Assembly: GCA_947172415.1 (NCBI GenBank)
Contig: OX359202.1
Coordinates: 3,756,001-3,820,000, forward strand
Length of the DNA: 64,000 bases
Direction: 5' to 3'
Source: Chondrosia reniformis
Lineage: Eukaryota; Porifera; Demospongiae; Chondrillida; Chondrillidae
The notes below the pieces were generated by a model that worked only from the letters and a program-made list of their open reading frames with translations, was not told the origin of the DNA and made no database searches. Below are positions 1-10,060 of the stretch, one piece after another. The number at the start of each line of letters is the position of its first letter. The first letter of the stretch is position 1. The position numbers and the translations under genes are program-made.

Positions 1-482
1 ATGTATTAGTTATATGTAGTAGGTGTTTGTACTAGTTATATGTACTAGTTGAAAGTACTAGTTGTATGTACTATTTGTATGTACTAGAACTAGCTATATT
101 TACTAGTTTTAGGTACTAGTTATATGTATTGGTTGTATGTAGTAGTTGCAAGTGCTAAATATATGTACAAGTTCTGTGTATTAGTTGTATGTAAATACTA
201 GTTGTATGTACTAACCATGTACTAGTTGTATGTTCAAGTTGTATGCACTAGATACTAGTTGCATGTACTAGTTGTAAGTACTAGTTGTATGTACCAGTTG
301 TATTTACCATTTGTACGGACCATTTATATGTGTGTGTACCAGTTATATGTAGTAGTTGTATGCACTAGATGTATGAACCAGTTGTATGTACTATTTACAT
401 TTACTAGGTGTACGTGTATGTAATAGTTATATGTAGTAGGTGTATGTACTAGTTATATGTCATAGTTGTATGTACTAGTTGC
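1..482 (+). repeat. 13-bp satellite, forward array, segment 1
   Basis: Degenerate tandem copies of TAGTTGTATGTAC (13 bp), visible as repeated tactag-ttgtatg phrases. Each perfect unit contains ACTAGT and GTAC. The + strand is rich in G and T. The array continues past the left window edge. Confidence 0.95.
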
Positions 483-518
483 AGTTAAAAGGGAGTTAAT
501 TGCACTGCAAGGGCTAAA

Positions 519-766
519 ATGATCAAAAATAATCACTGGAAATTATTACACCAAACCAGACAAGTGATTGAAGTGTACCACACTGATGAGCCCAAATGAG
601 GGCGAAACAGCTGTCTGTGGTTCTTTGATGAATTTTTCCATCTTTGGATGACTGGGAGGCGATCACTGGTTGCCATCTTAATAGGACTTCGGTCCCCCAG
701 CCAAGATAAGACTTCGGTCACTTGGCTGGTTTGGTGTAATAATTTCCAGTGATTATTTTTGATCAT
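519..766 (+). mobile_element. 248-bp element with perfect 41-bp terminal inverted repeats and an internal hammerhead ribozyme
   Basis: Bases 519-559 are the exact reverse complement of 726-766 (41 of 41 pairs by eye), both beginning ATGATCAAAAATAATCACTG. Between them lie the hammerhead motif at 577-621 and a smaller inverted repeat (CCAGCCAAG near 697, CTTGGCTGG near 721). Non-satellite sequence also precedes the left arm (about 483-518), so the element may be longer; on the right the satellite resumes directly after 766. It contains no credible coding region. Hammerhead motifs are known from Penelope-like elements (in their pLTRs) and from metazoan retrozymes, and Penelope insertions often carry partial inverted terminal copies. 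A Penelope or retrozyme derivative is therefore my first reading; a MITE that picked up a ribozyme is the alternative. Confidence 0.8.
577..621 (+). ncRNA. Type I hammerhead ribozyme motif
   Basis: All core elements are present in order. Stem I is ACCACA (577-582) paired with TGTGGT (616-621), 6 of 6 pairs. The core CTGATGA is at 583-589. Stem II is GCCC (590-593) with GGGC (600-603) and a 6-base loop. GAAA is at 604-607. Stem III is very short (607-614, CAGCTG between A and T), and the cleavage triplet GTC is at 613-615. Self-cleavage would fall between 615 and 616. The tiny stem III resembles the minimal hammerheads of Penelope-like elements and retrozymes, which usually act best as dimers. 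The fold is judged by eye; activity is not shown. Confidence 0.85.
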
Positions 767-768
767 GA

Positions 769-3700
769 CCTAGTTGTATATACCAATCGTATGTACCAGT
801 TGTATGTCCTAGCTGATGGTACTATTTACTAGTTTTATTTAGAAGTTGTGTGTAGTAGTTCAATGTACTAGTTTTATGTTTTCATTACTATTTGTATGTA
901 CTAGTTATATGTACTAATTTAATCTACTAGTCGTATGTACAAATTGCATGTACTAGTTGCATGTACATGTTGTGCGTACTAGTTCAATGTACTAGTTGTA
1001 TGTACTCGTTACTAGTTGTTAGCAGTAGTTGTATGTACTAGTTTCATGTACTAGTTCCAATTATATGTACTAGTTTTATGTATCATTTGTATGTATTAAT
1101 TGTATATGCAAATTGTATATACTAGGTGTAGGTAATAGTTGTATGTTCCAATTGTTTGAACTAGGTCTATGTACTAATTGTATGTACTAGTTATGTATTA
1201 GTTATATGAACTAGTTTTAAGTACCAGTGTAAGTACTAGGTTTATGTAGTAGTTGCCTGTTCTAATTGTTTGAACTAGTTCTATGTACTAATTGTATGCA
1301 CTAGGTATCTACCAGTTACTAGTTTCTAGTTGTTTGTACTAGTTGTAGTACTCGTTGTATGTACTCTGTGTATGTACCAGTTGTTGATTCTTGTACTCCT
1401 TATACTATGTACTAGGTAGGTTCTGGTTGATTGTACTAGATACTTGTTGCATGTAATAGTTGTATGAATTAGTTTTATGAACTATTTGTGTGTACTGTTT
1501 ATATGTACTAGTTATATGTACCAGTTATATGTACTAGTTTTATGTACTAGTTATATTTACTAGTTGTATGTACTAGTTGTATGTACTAGTTGTATGTATG
1601 TAGATCTTAATTGTACTAGTTATTAGTTGTGTGAACTAGTTGTATGAACTAGTTGCATGTACTGGTTATATGTACTAGTTAATAGTTGTGTGAACTAGTT
1701 TTACGACCTAATTGTAAATACTAGTTGTATGAACTAGTTGTTTGTATAAAATAGTTGTATGAACTAGTTAAATGTAATAGTTTTATGTATATATTAGTTT
1801 TATGGACTAGTTTCTAGTTGCATGTACTATTTATTTGAACTATTTATATTTTCATGTATGAGTTTTATGTGGTAGATTTGTGTTATAGTTTTATGTACTA
1901 GTTGCAAGTACTAATTGTAGGTACTAGTTGTGTATACTAGTTGTATGTATTTACTAGTTGTATGAACTAGCTATGTACTGGTTGTATGTACCAGTTTTGT
2001 GTAATTGTTGTATGTACTAGTCGCATGTACTAGTTATATGAACTAGTTACTAGTTGTATGAACTAGTTGTATCTATTAATTTTATGTACTAGTTGTATGT
2101 TCTAGTTGTATAATATATATACCAGTTGCATATACTAGTTAAATGTACTAGTTTTATATATATACTATTTGTATGTACTAGTTTCTATATAGTTGTATTT
2201 ACTAGTTTTATGTACTAATTGTATGTACTAAATGGATGCACTATTTATTTGAACTAGTTATATTATTATGTATCAGTTATATGTAGTAGGTGTTTGTACT
2301 TGTTATATGTATTAGTTGAAAGTACTAGTTGTATGTGCTAATTGTATACACACCTTCTGTGTACTAGTTGTATGGCTATAATAGTTGTATGTACTAGCTT
2401 TGTGCTAGTTTTAGGTACTAGTTTTTTGAAATAGTTGCAGGTTCTGGTACAAGTTATACTAGGAACTTGGAAGGAACCCGTTCTATATACTATTTGTTTG
2501 TTTGTTTGAACTAGTTTTATGTACATATGGTATGTACTAGTTGTATGTACTAGTTGTATGTACTAGCTATATACTAGTTATATGAAGTAGTTGTATGTCC
2601 TAGTTGTATGTACAAATTGTATATCATAGTCGCATGTAGTTGTTAAATGTATTAGTAACTAGTTGTGTGAACTAGTTGTACCCTCCAATTTTATGTACTA
2701 GTTGTATGTACTCTTTGTATGTATATACTAGTTTTATGTACTAGTTAAATGTACTAGTGTTATGTATATACTAGTTGTATGGACTAGTTTCTAGTTGTGT
2801 GTACTAGTTTTATGTTCCTGTTCTATGTACTAGTTGTATGTACCATTTATAATTACTAGGTATATTTGTATGTACTAGTTATATGTATTTGGTGTATGTA
2901 CTAGTTATATCCTAGTTATTTGGCCTAGTTTTATGTACTAGTTGAATGTACTAGTTATATGTACTAATTACTAGTTGTATGAACTAGTTGTACGTAGTAA
3001 TTGTAAATACTAGTTGTATGAACTAGTTGGATGTACTAGTTTTATGAACTAGTTGTATGTACTAGTTGTGTGTACTAGTTGCATGTACTGGTTATATGTA
3101 CTAGTTAATAGTTGTATGAACTAGTTGTACGACCTAATTTTAAATACTAGTTGTATGAACTAGTTGTTTGTATATAATAGTTGTATGACCTAGTTAAACG
3201 CACGACTTTTATGTATAAATTAGTTTTATGTACTAGTTTCTAGTTTATTATACTATTTAACTGTACTAGTTATATTTTCATATATTGGTTATACGTGGTA
3301 GATTTGTGTACTAGTTATATTTACTAGTTGCAAGTACTAATTGTATGTCCTAGTTGTATGGACTAGTACTAGTTATATTTACTAGTTGTAGGTACTAGTT
3401 ATATGTACTAGTTGTATGTACTAGTTGTATGTATTTAGTAGTTGTATGTACTAGCTATGTACTGGTTGCATCTTCTCGTTGTATGTACTAGTTGTATGTA
3501 GTAGGTGTATGTACTATTTATATGTCCTAGTTGTGTGTAGTAGTTATCTACTAGTTGAATATACAAGTTGTACATTCTAGTATTATGTACTCATTCTGGG
3601 AGCTGGTTGTATATACTAGTTTCTAGTTTTATGTACTAGTTGTATGTACTATTTATAATTTCAAGGTATGTGTATTTACTAGTTATATGAAGTAGTTGTG

Positions 3701-6700
3701 TGTACTAGTTATATATCCTAGCTGTTTGTCGTAGTTGCATGGACTAGTTGAATGTACTGGTTGTATGTACTAGTTGTATTGACTAGTTTTATGTACTAGT
3801 CCTAGTTATATTTAGTAGTTGTAGATACTAGCTATATGTAAAAGTTGTATGTAATGGTTGTATGTAGTAATTGTTTGTTCTATTTGTATGTACTAGTTGT
3901 ATGTACTAGTTATGTACCAGTTGTATGTACTAGTTGTATGTATATACTAGATATAAATAATAGCTAAGCGCTAGTTGTATATACAAGTTGTACGTTCTAG
4001 TATTATGTACTCGTTTTATGAAATAATTGTATGTACTAGTTTATAATTGTATGTACTAGTTGTATGTACTAATTGTATGTATTATGTGTATGTACTATTT
4101 ATAAGTGCCAGTTATATGTGTATTTACTGGTTGTATGTTTGTGTACTGCTTATATGTACTAGTTGTATGCAGTAGCTGTATGTACTAGTTTTATGTACTA
4201 TTCATAAATACTAGGTATATGTGTATTTATTAGTTATATGTAGTAGATCTATATACTAGTTATATGTCCTTGTTGTTTGTTCTGGTTGTATAGACTATTT
4301 GAATGGACTAGTTGTATGTACTATTTGTATGTGCTAGTTATGTACCAGTTGTACTTAATAGTTGTATGTATATACTAGTTGTTAATATTAACTATGTACT
4401 AGATGTATATTCAAGATGTATGTTCTATATAGTATTATGTACTCGTTCCATGAACTAGTACATAATTATACTAATTATAGTATTTAGTAGTTTCTAGTTG
4501 TATGTACTAGTTGTAAGTACTAGTTTATATACAATGTGTATGTACCAGTTGTTAATTCTTGTACTAGTTATACTATTTACTAGGTAGGTTCTATTTGTAT
4601 GTACTAGATACTTGGTGCATGTACTAGTTGTATGAACTAGTTGTATGTACTGTTTATATGTGCTAGTTATATGTACCAGTTATATGTACTAGTTTTATGT
4701 AATAGTTTTATGTACTAGTTATATTTACTATGTGTATGTACTATTTGTGTGTACTAATTTTATGCACTAGTTGTATGTACTAGTTATAGGTTCTAGTACT
4801 AGTTAAACTAGGTACGAGACACTAATTGTATGTACTTGTTATATAAAGTAGTTATATGACCTAGTTGTATATACCAGTTGTATGTCCTAGTTGTATGTAC
4901 CAGTTTTAAGTCCTAGCTGATTGTACTATTTACTAGTTTTATGTACAAGTTGTGTGTTGTAGTTCAATGTACTAGTTGTATGTACTCGTTACTAGTTGTT
5001 AGTAGTAGTAGTATGTACTAGTTTTATATACTAGTTCCAGTTATATGTACTAGTTGTAGGTACTAGTTGTATTTATTAGTTGAAAGTACGATTCGTATAT
5101 CCTATTTGCATGTACTAGTTGTATGTGCTAGTTAATAGTCGTATTAAGTCTAGTTGTATGTACTAGTTGTATATGTAATTGTATGAACTACTTGTATGTA
5201 CTCTGTTTATGTACTATTTATAGGTACTAGTTATATGTTTATGTATTAGGTATATGTGGGAGATATATGTACTAGTTATATGTAATAATTGCAAGTCCTA
5301 GTTCTATGTACTAATTGTATGGACTAGTACTAGTTATATTTACTAGTTGTATGTACTAGCTCTGTACTGGTTGTATGTTCTAGTTGTATGTACTAGTTGT
5401 ATGTACAAGTGGTAGGTTCTCGTACTAGTTATACTAGGTGCTAAGAAGGTACTAGTTGTATGTAGTAGATACTGGTTGTATGTACTATTTATAATTATTA
5501 GTTAAAAGTGTATGTACTAGTTATATGTAGTAGGTGTATTTACTATTTATAAGTCCTAGTTGTTTTTCCTAGTTGTGTGTAGTAGTTATGTACTAGTTGA
5601 ATACACAAGTTGTAGGTTCTAGTATTAGTATTACAAGGTATGTGTATTTACTAGTTATATGTAGTAGTTGTAGGTACTAGTTATATGAACTAGCTGTTTG
5701 TCATAGTTGTATGGACTAGTTGAATGGACTAATTGTATATACTAATTGTATGTACTAGTTGTGAATACTATTTGGTATGTTCTAGTTGCAAATAATAGTT
5801 GTATGTATATAGTAGTTGTTAATATTAGCTATGTACTTGATGAATATTTAAGTTCTTTGCTCTATATAGTATTATGTACTCATTTTATGAACTAATAGTA
5901 TTTACTAGTTTCTTGTTGTATATACTAGTTGTAAGTACTAGTTGTATGTACTATGTGTATGTACCAGTTGTTGATTCTTGTACTACTTATACTATGTACT
6001 AGGTAGGTTGTAGTTGTATGTACTAGATACCTGTTGCATGTACTAGTTGTATGAACTAGTTTTATGAACTAGTTGTATGTACTGTTTATATGTGTCAGTT
6101 ATATGTACCAGTTATATGTACTAGTTTTATGTACTAGTAGAATGTAACAGTTATATTTACTAGCTGTATGTCTTATTTTTGTGTACTAATTGTATGCACT
6201 AGTTGTATGTACTAGTTTTATGTACTCAATACTATTTGTAAGTACTAGTCGAATGTAGTAGTTATTTGTACTAGTTGAATGTATAAATAGTGTGTAATTG
6301 TTGTATGTACTAGTTATATGTAGTAGTTGTAGGTACTATTTGTATGTACTAATTGTATGGACTAGTTGTATGTACTATCGCCTAAATGTATGTACTAGTT
6401 GTATGTATATACCGGTTTTATATACTAGTTAAATGTACTAATTTTATATATATACTAGTTGTATCTACTAGTTTCTAGTTTTATTTACTAGTTTTTTCAA
6501 CTCGAAATTCTTGTTTTATGTGTTAGTTATATGTATTACTTGCGTGTACTAGTTTATGTACTAGTTGAAAGTACTAGTTGTAAGAAGTAGTTGTATGTAC
6601 TAGAACTAGCTATATTTTCTAGTTTTAGGTACTAGTTGTATGTATTAGTTGTATGTAGTAGTTGTATGTACTAATCGAATGTACTAGTTCTGTGTACTAA

Positions 6701-8180
6701 TTGTATGTATATACTAGTTGTATGTAGTTGTTGTACCTACTAGTTGTATGTACTAGTTGTATTTACTATTTGTATGTTCTAATTATAAGTGTTTGTACTA
6801 GTTATTTGTACTAGTTGTAGCCCTAGCTGTATGTACTAGTTGTATGTACTATTTACATTTACTAGGTAAACGTGTATGTACTAGTTACATGTAGTAGGTT
6901 TATGTACCAGGTATATGTCCTAGTTGCATGTACTAATTGCATGCACTCGTTGTATGTACTAGTTGTATATACTAGTTGCATGTACTAATTAAATTTACTA
7001 GTTACAAATTTTATGAACTAGTTGTACCTAGGAATTTTATGTACAACTTGTATGTACTAGTTGTATGTACTATTTAAATGTACTAGCTTTATATGTATAC
7101 TAGTTGTATGTACTAGTTTCTAGTTGTTTTTACAATGTGTATGTACTATTCACATATTCTAGTTATATGCTTATGTATAAGTTATATGTAGTGGGTGGGT
7201 GTACTTGTTATATGCAGTAGGTGTGTGTACTTGTTATATGTACTAGTTGAAAGTACTAGTTGTACATGCTAATTGTATGCACACGTCCTGTGTACTAGTT
7301 GTATGTATACACTAGTTGTATGTTTATACTAGTTGTATGTACTAGCTTTGTACTAGTTGTATGTACTAGTTGTATGTACTAGTTTATTGAATTAGTTGTA
7401 GATTCCGGTACAAGTTATACTAGCAACCAGGAAGGAACTCGTTCTCTATACTACTTGTGTTGTTTGTTTGAACTAGTTTTATGTACTAAGTGTTGTATTT
7501 ACTATATATGAACAAGTTGTATGTACAAGATATAGGCACTAGTTGTTTGTACTAGCAATATACTAGTTTTATGAAGTAGTTGTATATACTAGTTGTATGT
7601 CATAGTCTCATGTACTAGTTATATGTACTAATTACTAGTTGTATGGACTAGTTTCTAGTTGTATGTACTGGTTTTATGTACCCCTTCTATGTACTAGTTG
7701 TATGTACTATTTATAAAAACTAGGTATATGTGTATGTACTAGTTGTATGTAGTACGTGCAAGTCCTAGTTATATGTCCTAGTTGTTTGTACTAGTTGTAT
7801 GGTTTAGTTGAATGTACTAGTTGTATGTACTAGTTGTATGTACTATTTGTTTGTACTGTTAGGATGTACTGGTTGGATGTACTAATTGCATGTACTAGTT
7901 GTATGCACAAGTTTTATGAAGTAGTTCTATTTATATTTACAAGTTGTAGGTCCTAGTTATATGTAGCAGATGTATGTACTATTTGTATCTACTATTTGTA
8001 TGTACTATGTGTATGTACTATTTATAAGTACCACTTATATGTATGTAGTAGTTATATGTTTGTGAACTAGTTATATAGACTAGTTGTATGCAATAGCTAT
8101 ATGTACTAGTTGTATGCACTATTTATAATTACAAGGTATATGTGTATTTACTAGTTATAAGTAGTTGGTGTATGTACTAG
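769..8180 (+). repeat. 13-bp satellite, forward array, segment 2
   Basis: About 7.4 kb of degenerate TAGTTGTATGTAC units with no gene. Longer blocks with diagnostic variants recur here and later. One runs from CCAGTTGTTGATTCTTGTAC (1377, variants near 4546 and 5963). Another contains ACAAGTTATACTAGGAAC (about 2450, variant near 7410). A third, of about 330 bp, begins CTGTTAGGATGTACT (7856). Short open frames such as 2338-2526 are repeat noise. Confidence 0.95.
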
Positions 8181-8192
8181 TTATATATCCTA

Positions 8193-8666
8193 TCTTTGTG
8201 GATGGGGGATGTGAACAATGGTTTAGCTGTTCACTCCCTAAAAACTGGTCATCCAATTGAGTGGAGCCAAGCCAGAGTGGTGGAGAGGGAAGAGAACTGG
8301 TACAGAAGAAGAATTAAGGAAGCCCTGAAGATCCAACAATGTCAGGTAAGAATGAACTTAGATCAAGGAATTGTACTAAGAAGTGGTTGGAAACCCTTTT
8401 TTATGAATACTCCCTCCACCTCTCCTTCCTCCGGAAATGATGTAACCGATGACATCACTGATGAGGTAATCGAAAATGGTGGGAAAAGATGCTTATAAAT
8501 GAAGTCACCTTGAAGACCAACACCAGTCACTGAAGAAGACCCCCAGGGTCGAAACGTTTGGCAGAACAGGAGAATCGAAAAAACTGCGTCTCTAGACGCT
8601 CTAAAAGTCGAAAGATGAACCTTTACAAAGATAAGTTCGACGCAGTTAGAAGAAATCCTTATTCCA
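8193..8666 (+). mobile_element. 5'-truncated Penelope-like element, 3' fragment
   Basis: A 474-bp insertion flanked by a 12-bp duplication, TTATATATCCTA, at 8181-8192 and 8667-8678. The flank itself is satellite sequence, but the 12-base match fits the insertion limits exactly. It holds the C-terminal part of the GIY-YIG endonuclease region and the 3' untranslated end. The latter includes a degenerate hammerhead-like motif at 8530-8555. It is related to the minus-strand fragment at 53971-54496. Confidence 0.85.
8196..8498 (+). pseudogene. Penelope-like element, C-terminal end of GIY-YIG endonuclease domain
   Basis: The 100-codon frame reads like the end of the GIY-YIG region of Penelope-like retroelements: GDVNNGLAVHSLKTGHPIEW, then a basic stretch ENWYRRRIKEALKI, then MNLDQGIVL and a tryptophan. 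The GIY-YIG signature itself lies upstream in such elements and is missing here because of 5' truncation. The apparent initiator is only the insertion boundary, so this is not a functional start. A second copy on the minus strand at 54097-54381 has the same residues in the same order, which supports the frame. The endonuclease normally nicks target DNA to prime reverse transcription. This copy cannot do so alone. Confidence 0.85.
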
Positions 8667-8678
8667 TTATATATCCTA

Positions 8679-8794
8679 GTTGTTTGTCCTAGTTGTATGT
8701 ACTAGGTGAATGTACTAGTTTTATGAACTAGTTGTACGTACTAATGGTAAATACTAATTGTATGAACTAGTTGGATGTACTAGTTTTATGAACT
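8679..8794 (+). repeat. 13-bp satellite, short forward segment
   Basis: About 115 bp of satellite units between the Penelope fragment and the next insertion, ending near the word atgaactcg at 8790. Confidence 0.85.
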
Positions 8795-8989
8795 CGCATG
8801 TGGAACATGTCTACGAATTTCCGATTTTTGTAAACGTTATATTAGCGCCTACAGAGGTGTCACATTCCAGGCGGAAGTGTCTCTAGCATGTGACCTGCGC
8901 GTGAAGTGGAGCAACAGCCACCGAAACGTCACAAGGCATCACTACTCGTTATCGATGTTAAATTATCAATTGTGAAAACTTATGATAGT

Positions 8990-9240
8990 ATAGCGGAGGA
9001 AGGCCAATAAAGGCCTTCATGACCGAAACGTTCTATTTTTCTTTTGATTATACTACGCTAATAATCAAAAGAAGAATAGAACGTTTTTCTTTTGATTATA
9101 CTACGTTATTAATCAAAAGAAGAATAGAATGTTTCGGTCACGTAAGCCTTAATTCCTCAGCTATTATTAACGTCGTATAATAGCTGAGGAAGTAAGGCCT
9201 ATACGTGACCGAAACGTTCTATTTTTTTTGATTATACTTC
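8990..9240. repeat. Cluster of nested inverted repeats (cruciform-forming)
   Basis: The arm at 9027-9051 (AACGTTCTATTTTTCTTTTG and on) is inverted at 9061-9085. A further arm at 9110-9142 is inverted again at 9203-9236. In addition CCTCAGCTATTAT (9155-9167) pairs perfectly with 9177-9189 around a 9-base loop. The module therefore occurs three times in alternating orientation within 250 bp. Confidence 0.85.
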
Positions 9241-9524
9241 GTTAATTGTTCATACATTCTCGCCATTGATAATTACATAGATATTAGTAGACATGCAATA
9301 TGCTTACTGTTTTCACTTACCTCTTACGACAACAAAAACTTCGATCAAGGGGCGCTACCGAGAAGCCATACTTGACATATCAACTTCGGAAGTCTAATGT
9401 TTGTATAACGTGTTACCAAATATTTGGGTGCATATGCAACGTCATAGACGTCATTGTATGACGGCTTGGCAATACTACCAGTATTAGGCTGACTGTCACG
9501 TGACAATACCGTTATTCGAAGGAG

Positions 9525-9890
9525 AAGAGACAAATGGAAAACGAACCGATTACCAGACAGTGGAGGATTGTATATCAAACCATTTTTTGACATCAATCTC
9601 TTCAGTAAGTAACAGCCTAAAAGTTGTATGTATACTCCTGGAATATTCCCTTGTTTAACTGAGATATGAAGTACTACAGGCGCCCGATTAAGGTAAGAAA
9701 ACACGTTTTCGATTTTAATTCAAAAACTAAAGGGAATTTAAAAGGAGTATACATACAATCGTTAGATATTATTATCCTTCATAGATTGGTGTCACCATTT
9801 ATTCTATTTTCGTATTTTCCACTGTCTGGTAAAACGTTTTTGCCGATTTGGCACCTATCACTTACGGCCGCTTCCCTTCTTCTTTAAGCC
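9525..9890. repeat. Long imperfect inverted repeat, arms of about 150 bp
   Basis: The left arm includes TTACCAGACAGTGG (about 9550) and TTGTATGTATACTCC (about 9623). The right arm includes their reverse complements, CCACTGTCTGGTAA (about 9820) and GGAGTATACATACAA (about 9745). The centre is near 9690. The two open frames here (9345-9704 minus, 9666-9887 plus) give partly similar peptides (VYIQ, PLSG, HLSL) only because they read the two arms. I do not call them genes. Confidence 0.8.
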
Positions 9891-10060
9891 TGCAATCGTG
9901 ACACTGTGGTAGCCAAAATATTAAGAAAGAATAGCGCTTCAATTCTATATAATTTGTTTAACGATACGATGTTTCTAAAGTAAAATAGAATAAATTAAAA
10001 AAGAGTCTTAGTTAGTGAGTTTTTTGAAAATTTGCGGAAGTGTTGACATATTCCACTAGC

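Larger units (their letters stand above)
8795..10060. mobile_element. Palindrome-rich non-satellite insertion, probably composite, unclassified
   Basis: About 1.27 kb without satellite units. It contains alternating inverted copies around 8990-9240 and a long imperfect inverted repeat around 9525-9890 (listed separately). The phrase CCGAAACGTT recurs in it (about 9022 and 9209, and inverted at about 9130). No reverse transcriptase or transposase motif was recognised. The limits are placed where the satellite stops and resumes; no target duplication was found. Confidence 0.6.

Noticed and set aside
1..484. Telomeric repeat
   Set aside because: The 13-bp unit is not a known telomere motif, is highly degenerate and occurs in both orientations inside the window.
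533..766. 77-codon minus-strand frame in the ribozyme element
   Set aside because: It overlaps the inverted repeat and hammerhead and has no recognisable motif.
2338..2526. Short open frames within satellite (also 16918-17154, 23245-23451, 25335-25538, 34055-34270, 57864-58046)
   Set aside because: They read the 13-bp unit with a 13-residue period or its point variants; perfect units put a stop in every frame each 39 bp. No domain or homologous context.
1..8180. CRISPR-like repeats
   Set aside because: There are no unique spacers; units are contiguous and degenerate, and the context is eukaryotic.
8530..8555. Functional hammerhead in the GIY-YIG Penelope fragment
   Set aside because: Core and stem II are present, but no stem I pairing or cleavage triplet is visible, so it is reported only as a degenerate motif.
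9345..9887. Frames on both strands in the palindromic insertion
   Set aside because: They resemble each other only because they read the two arms of an inverted repeat; no family recognised.
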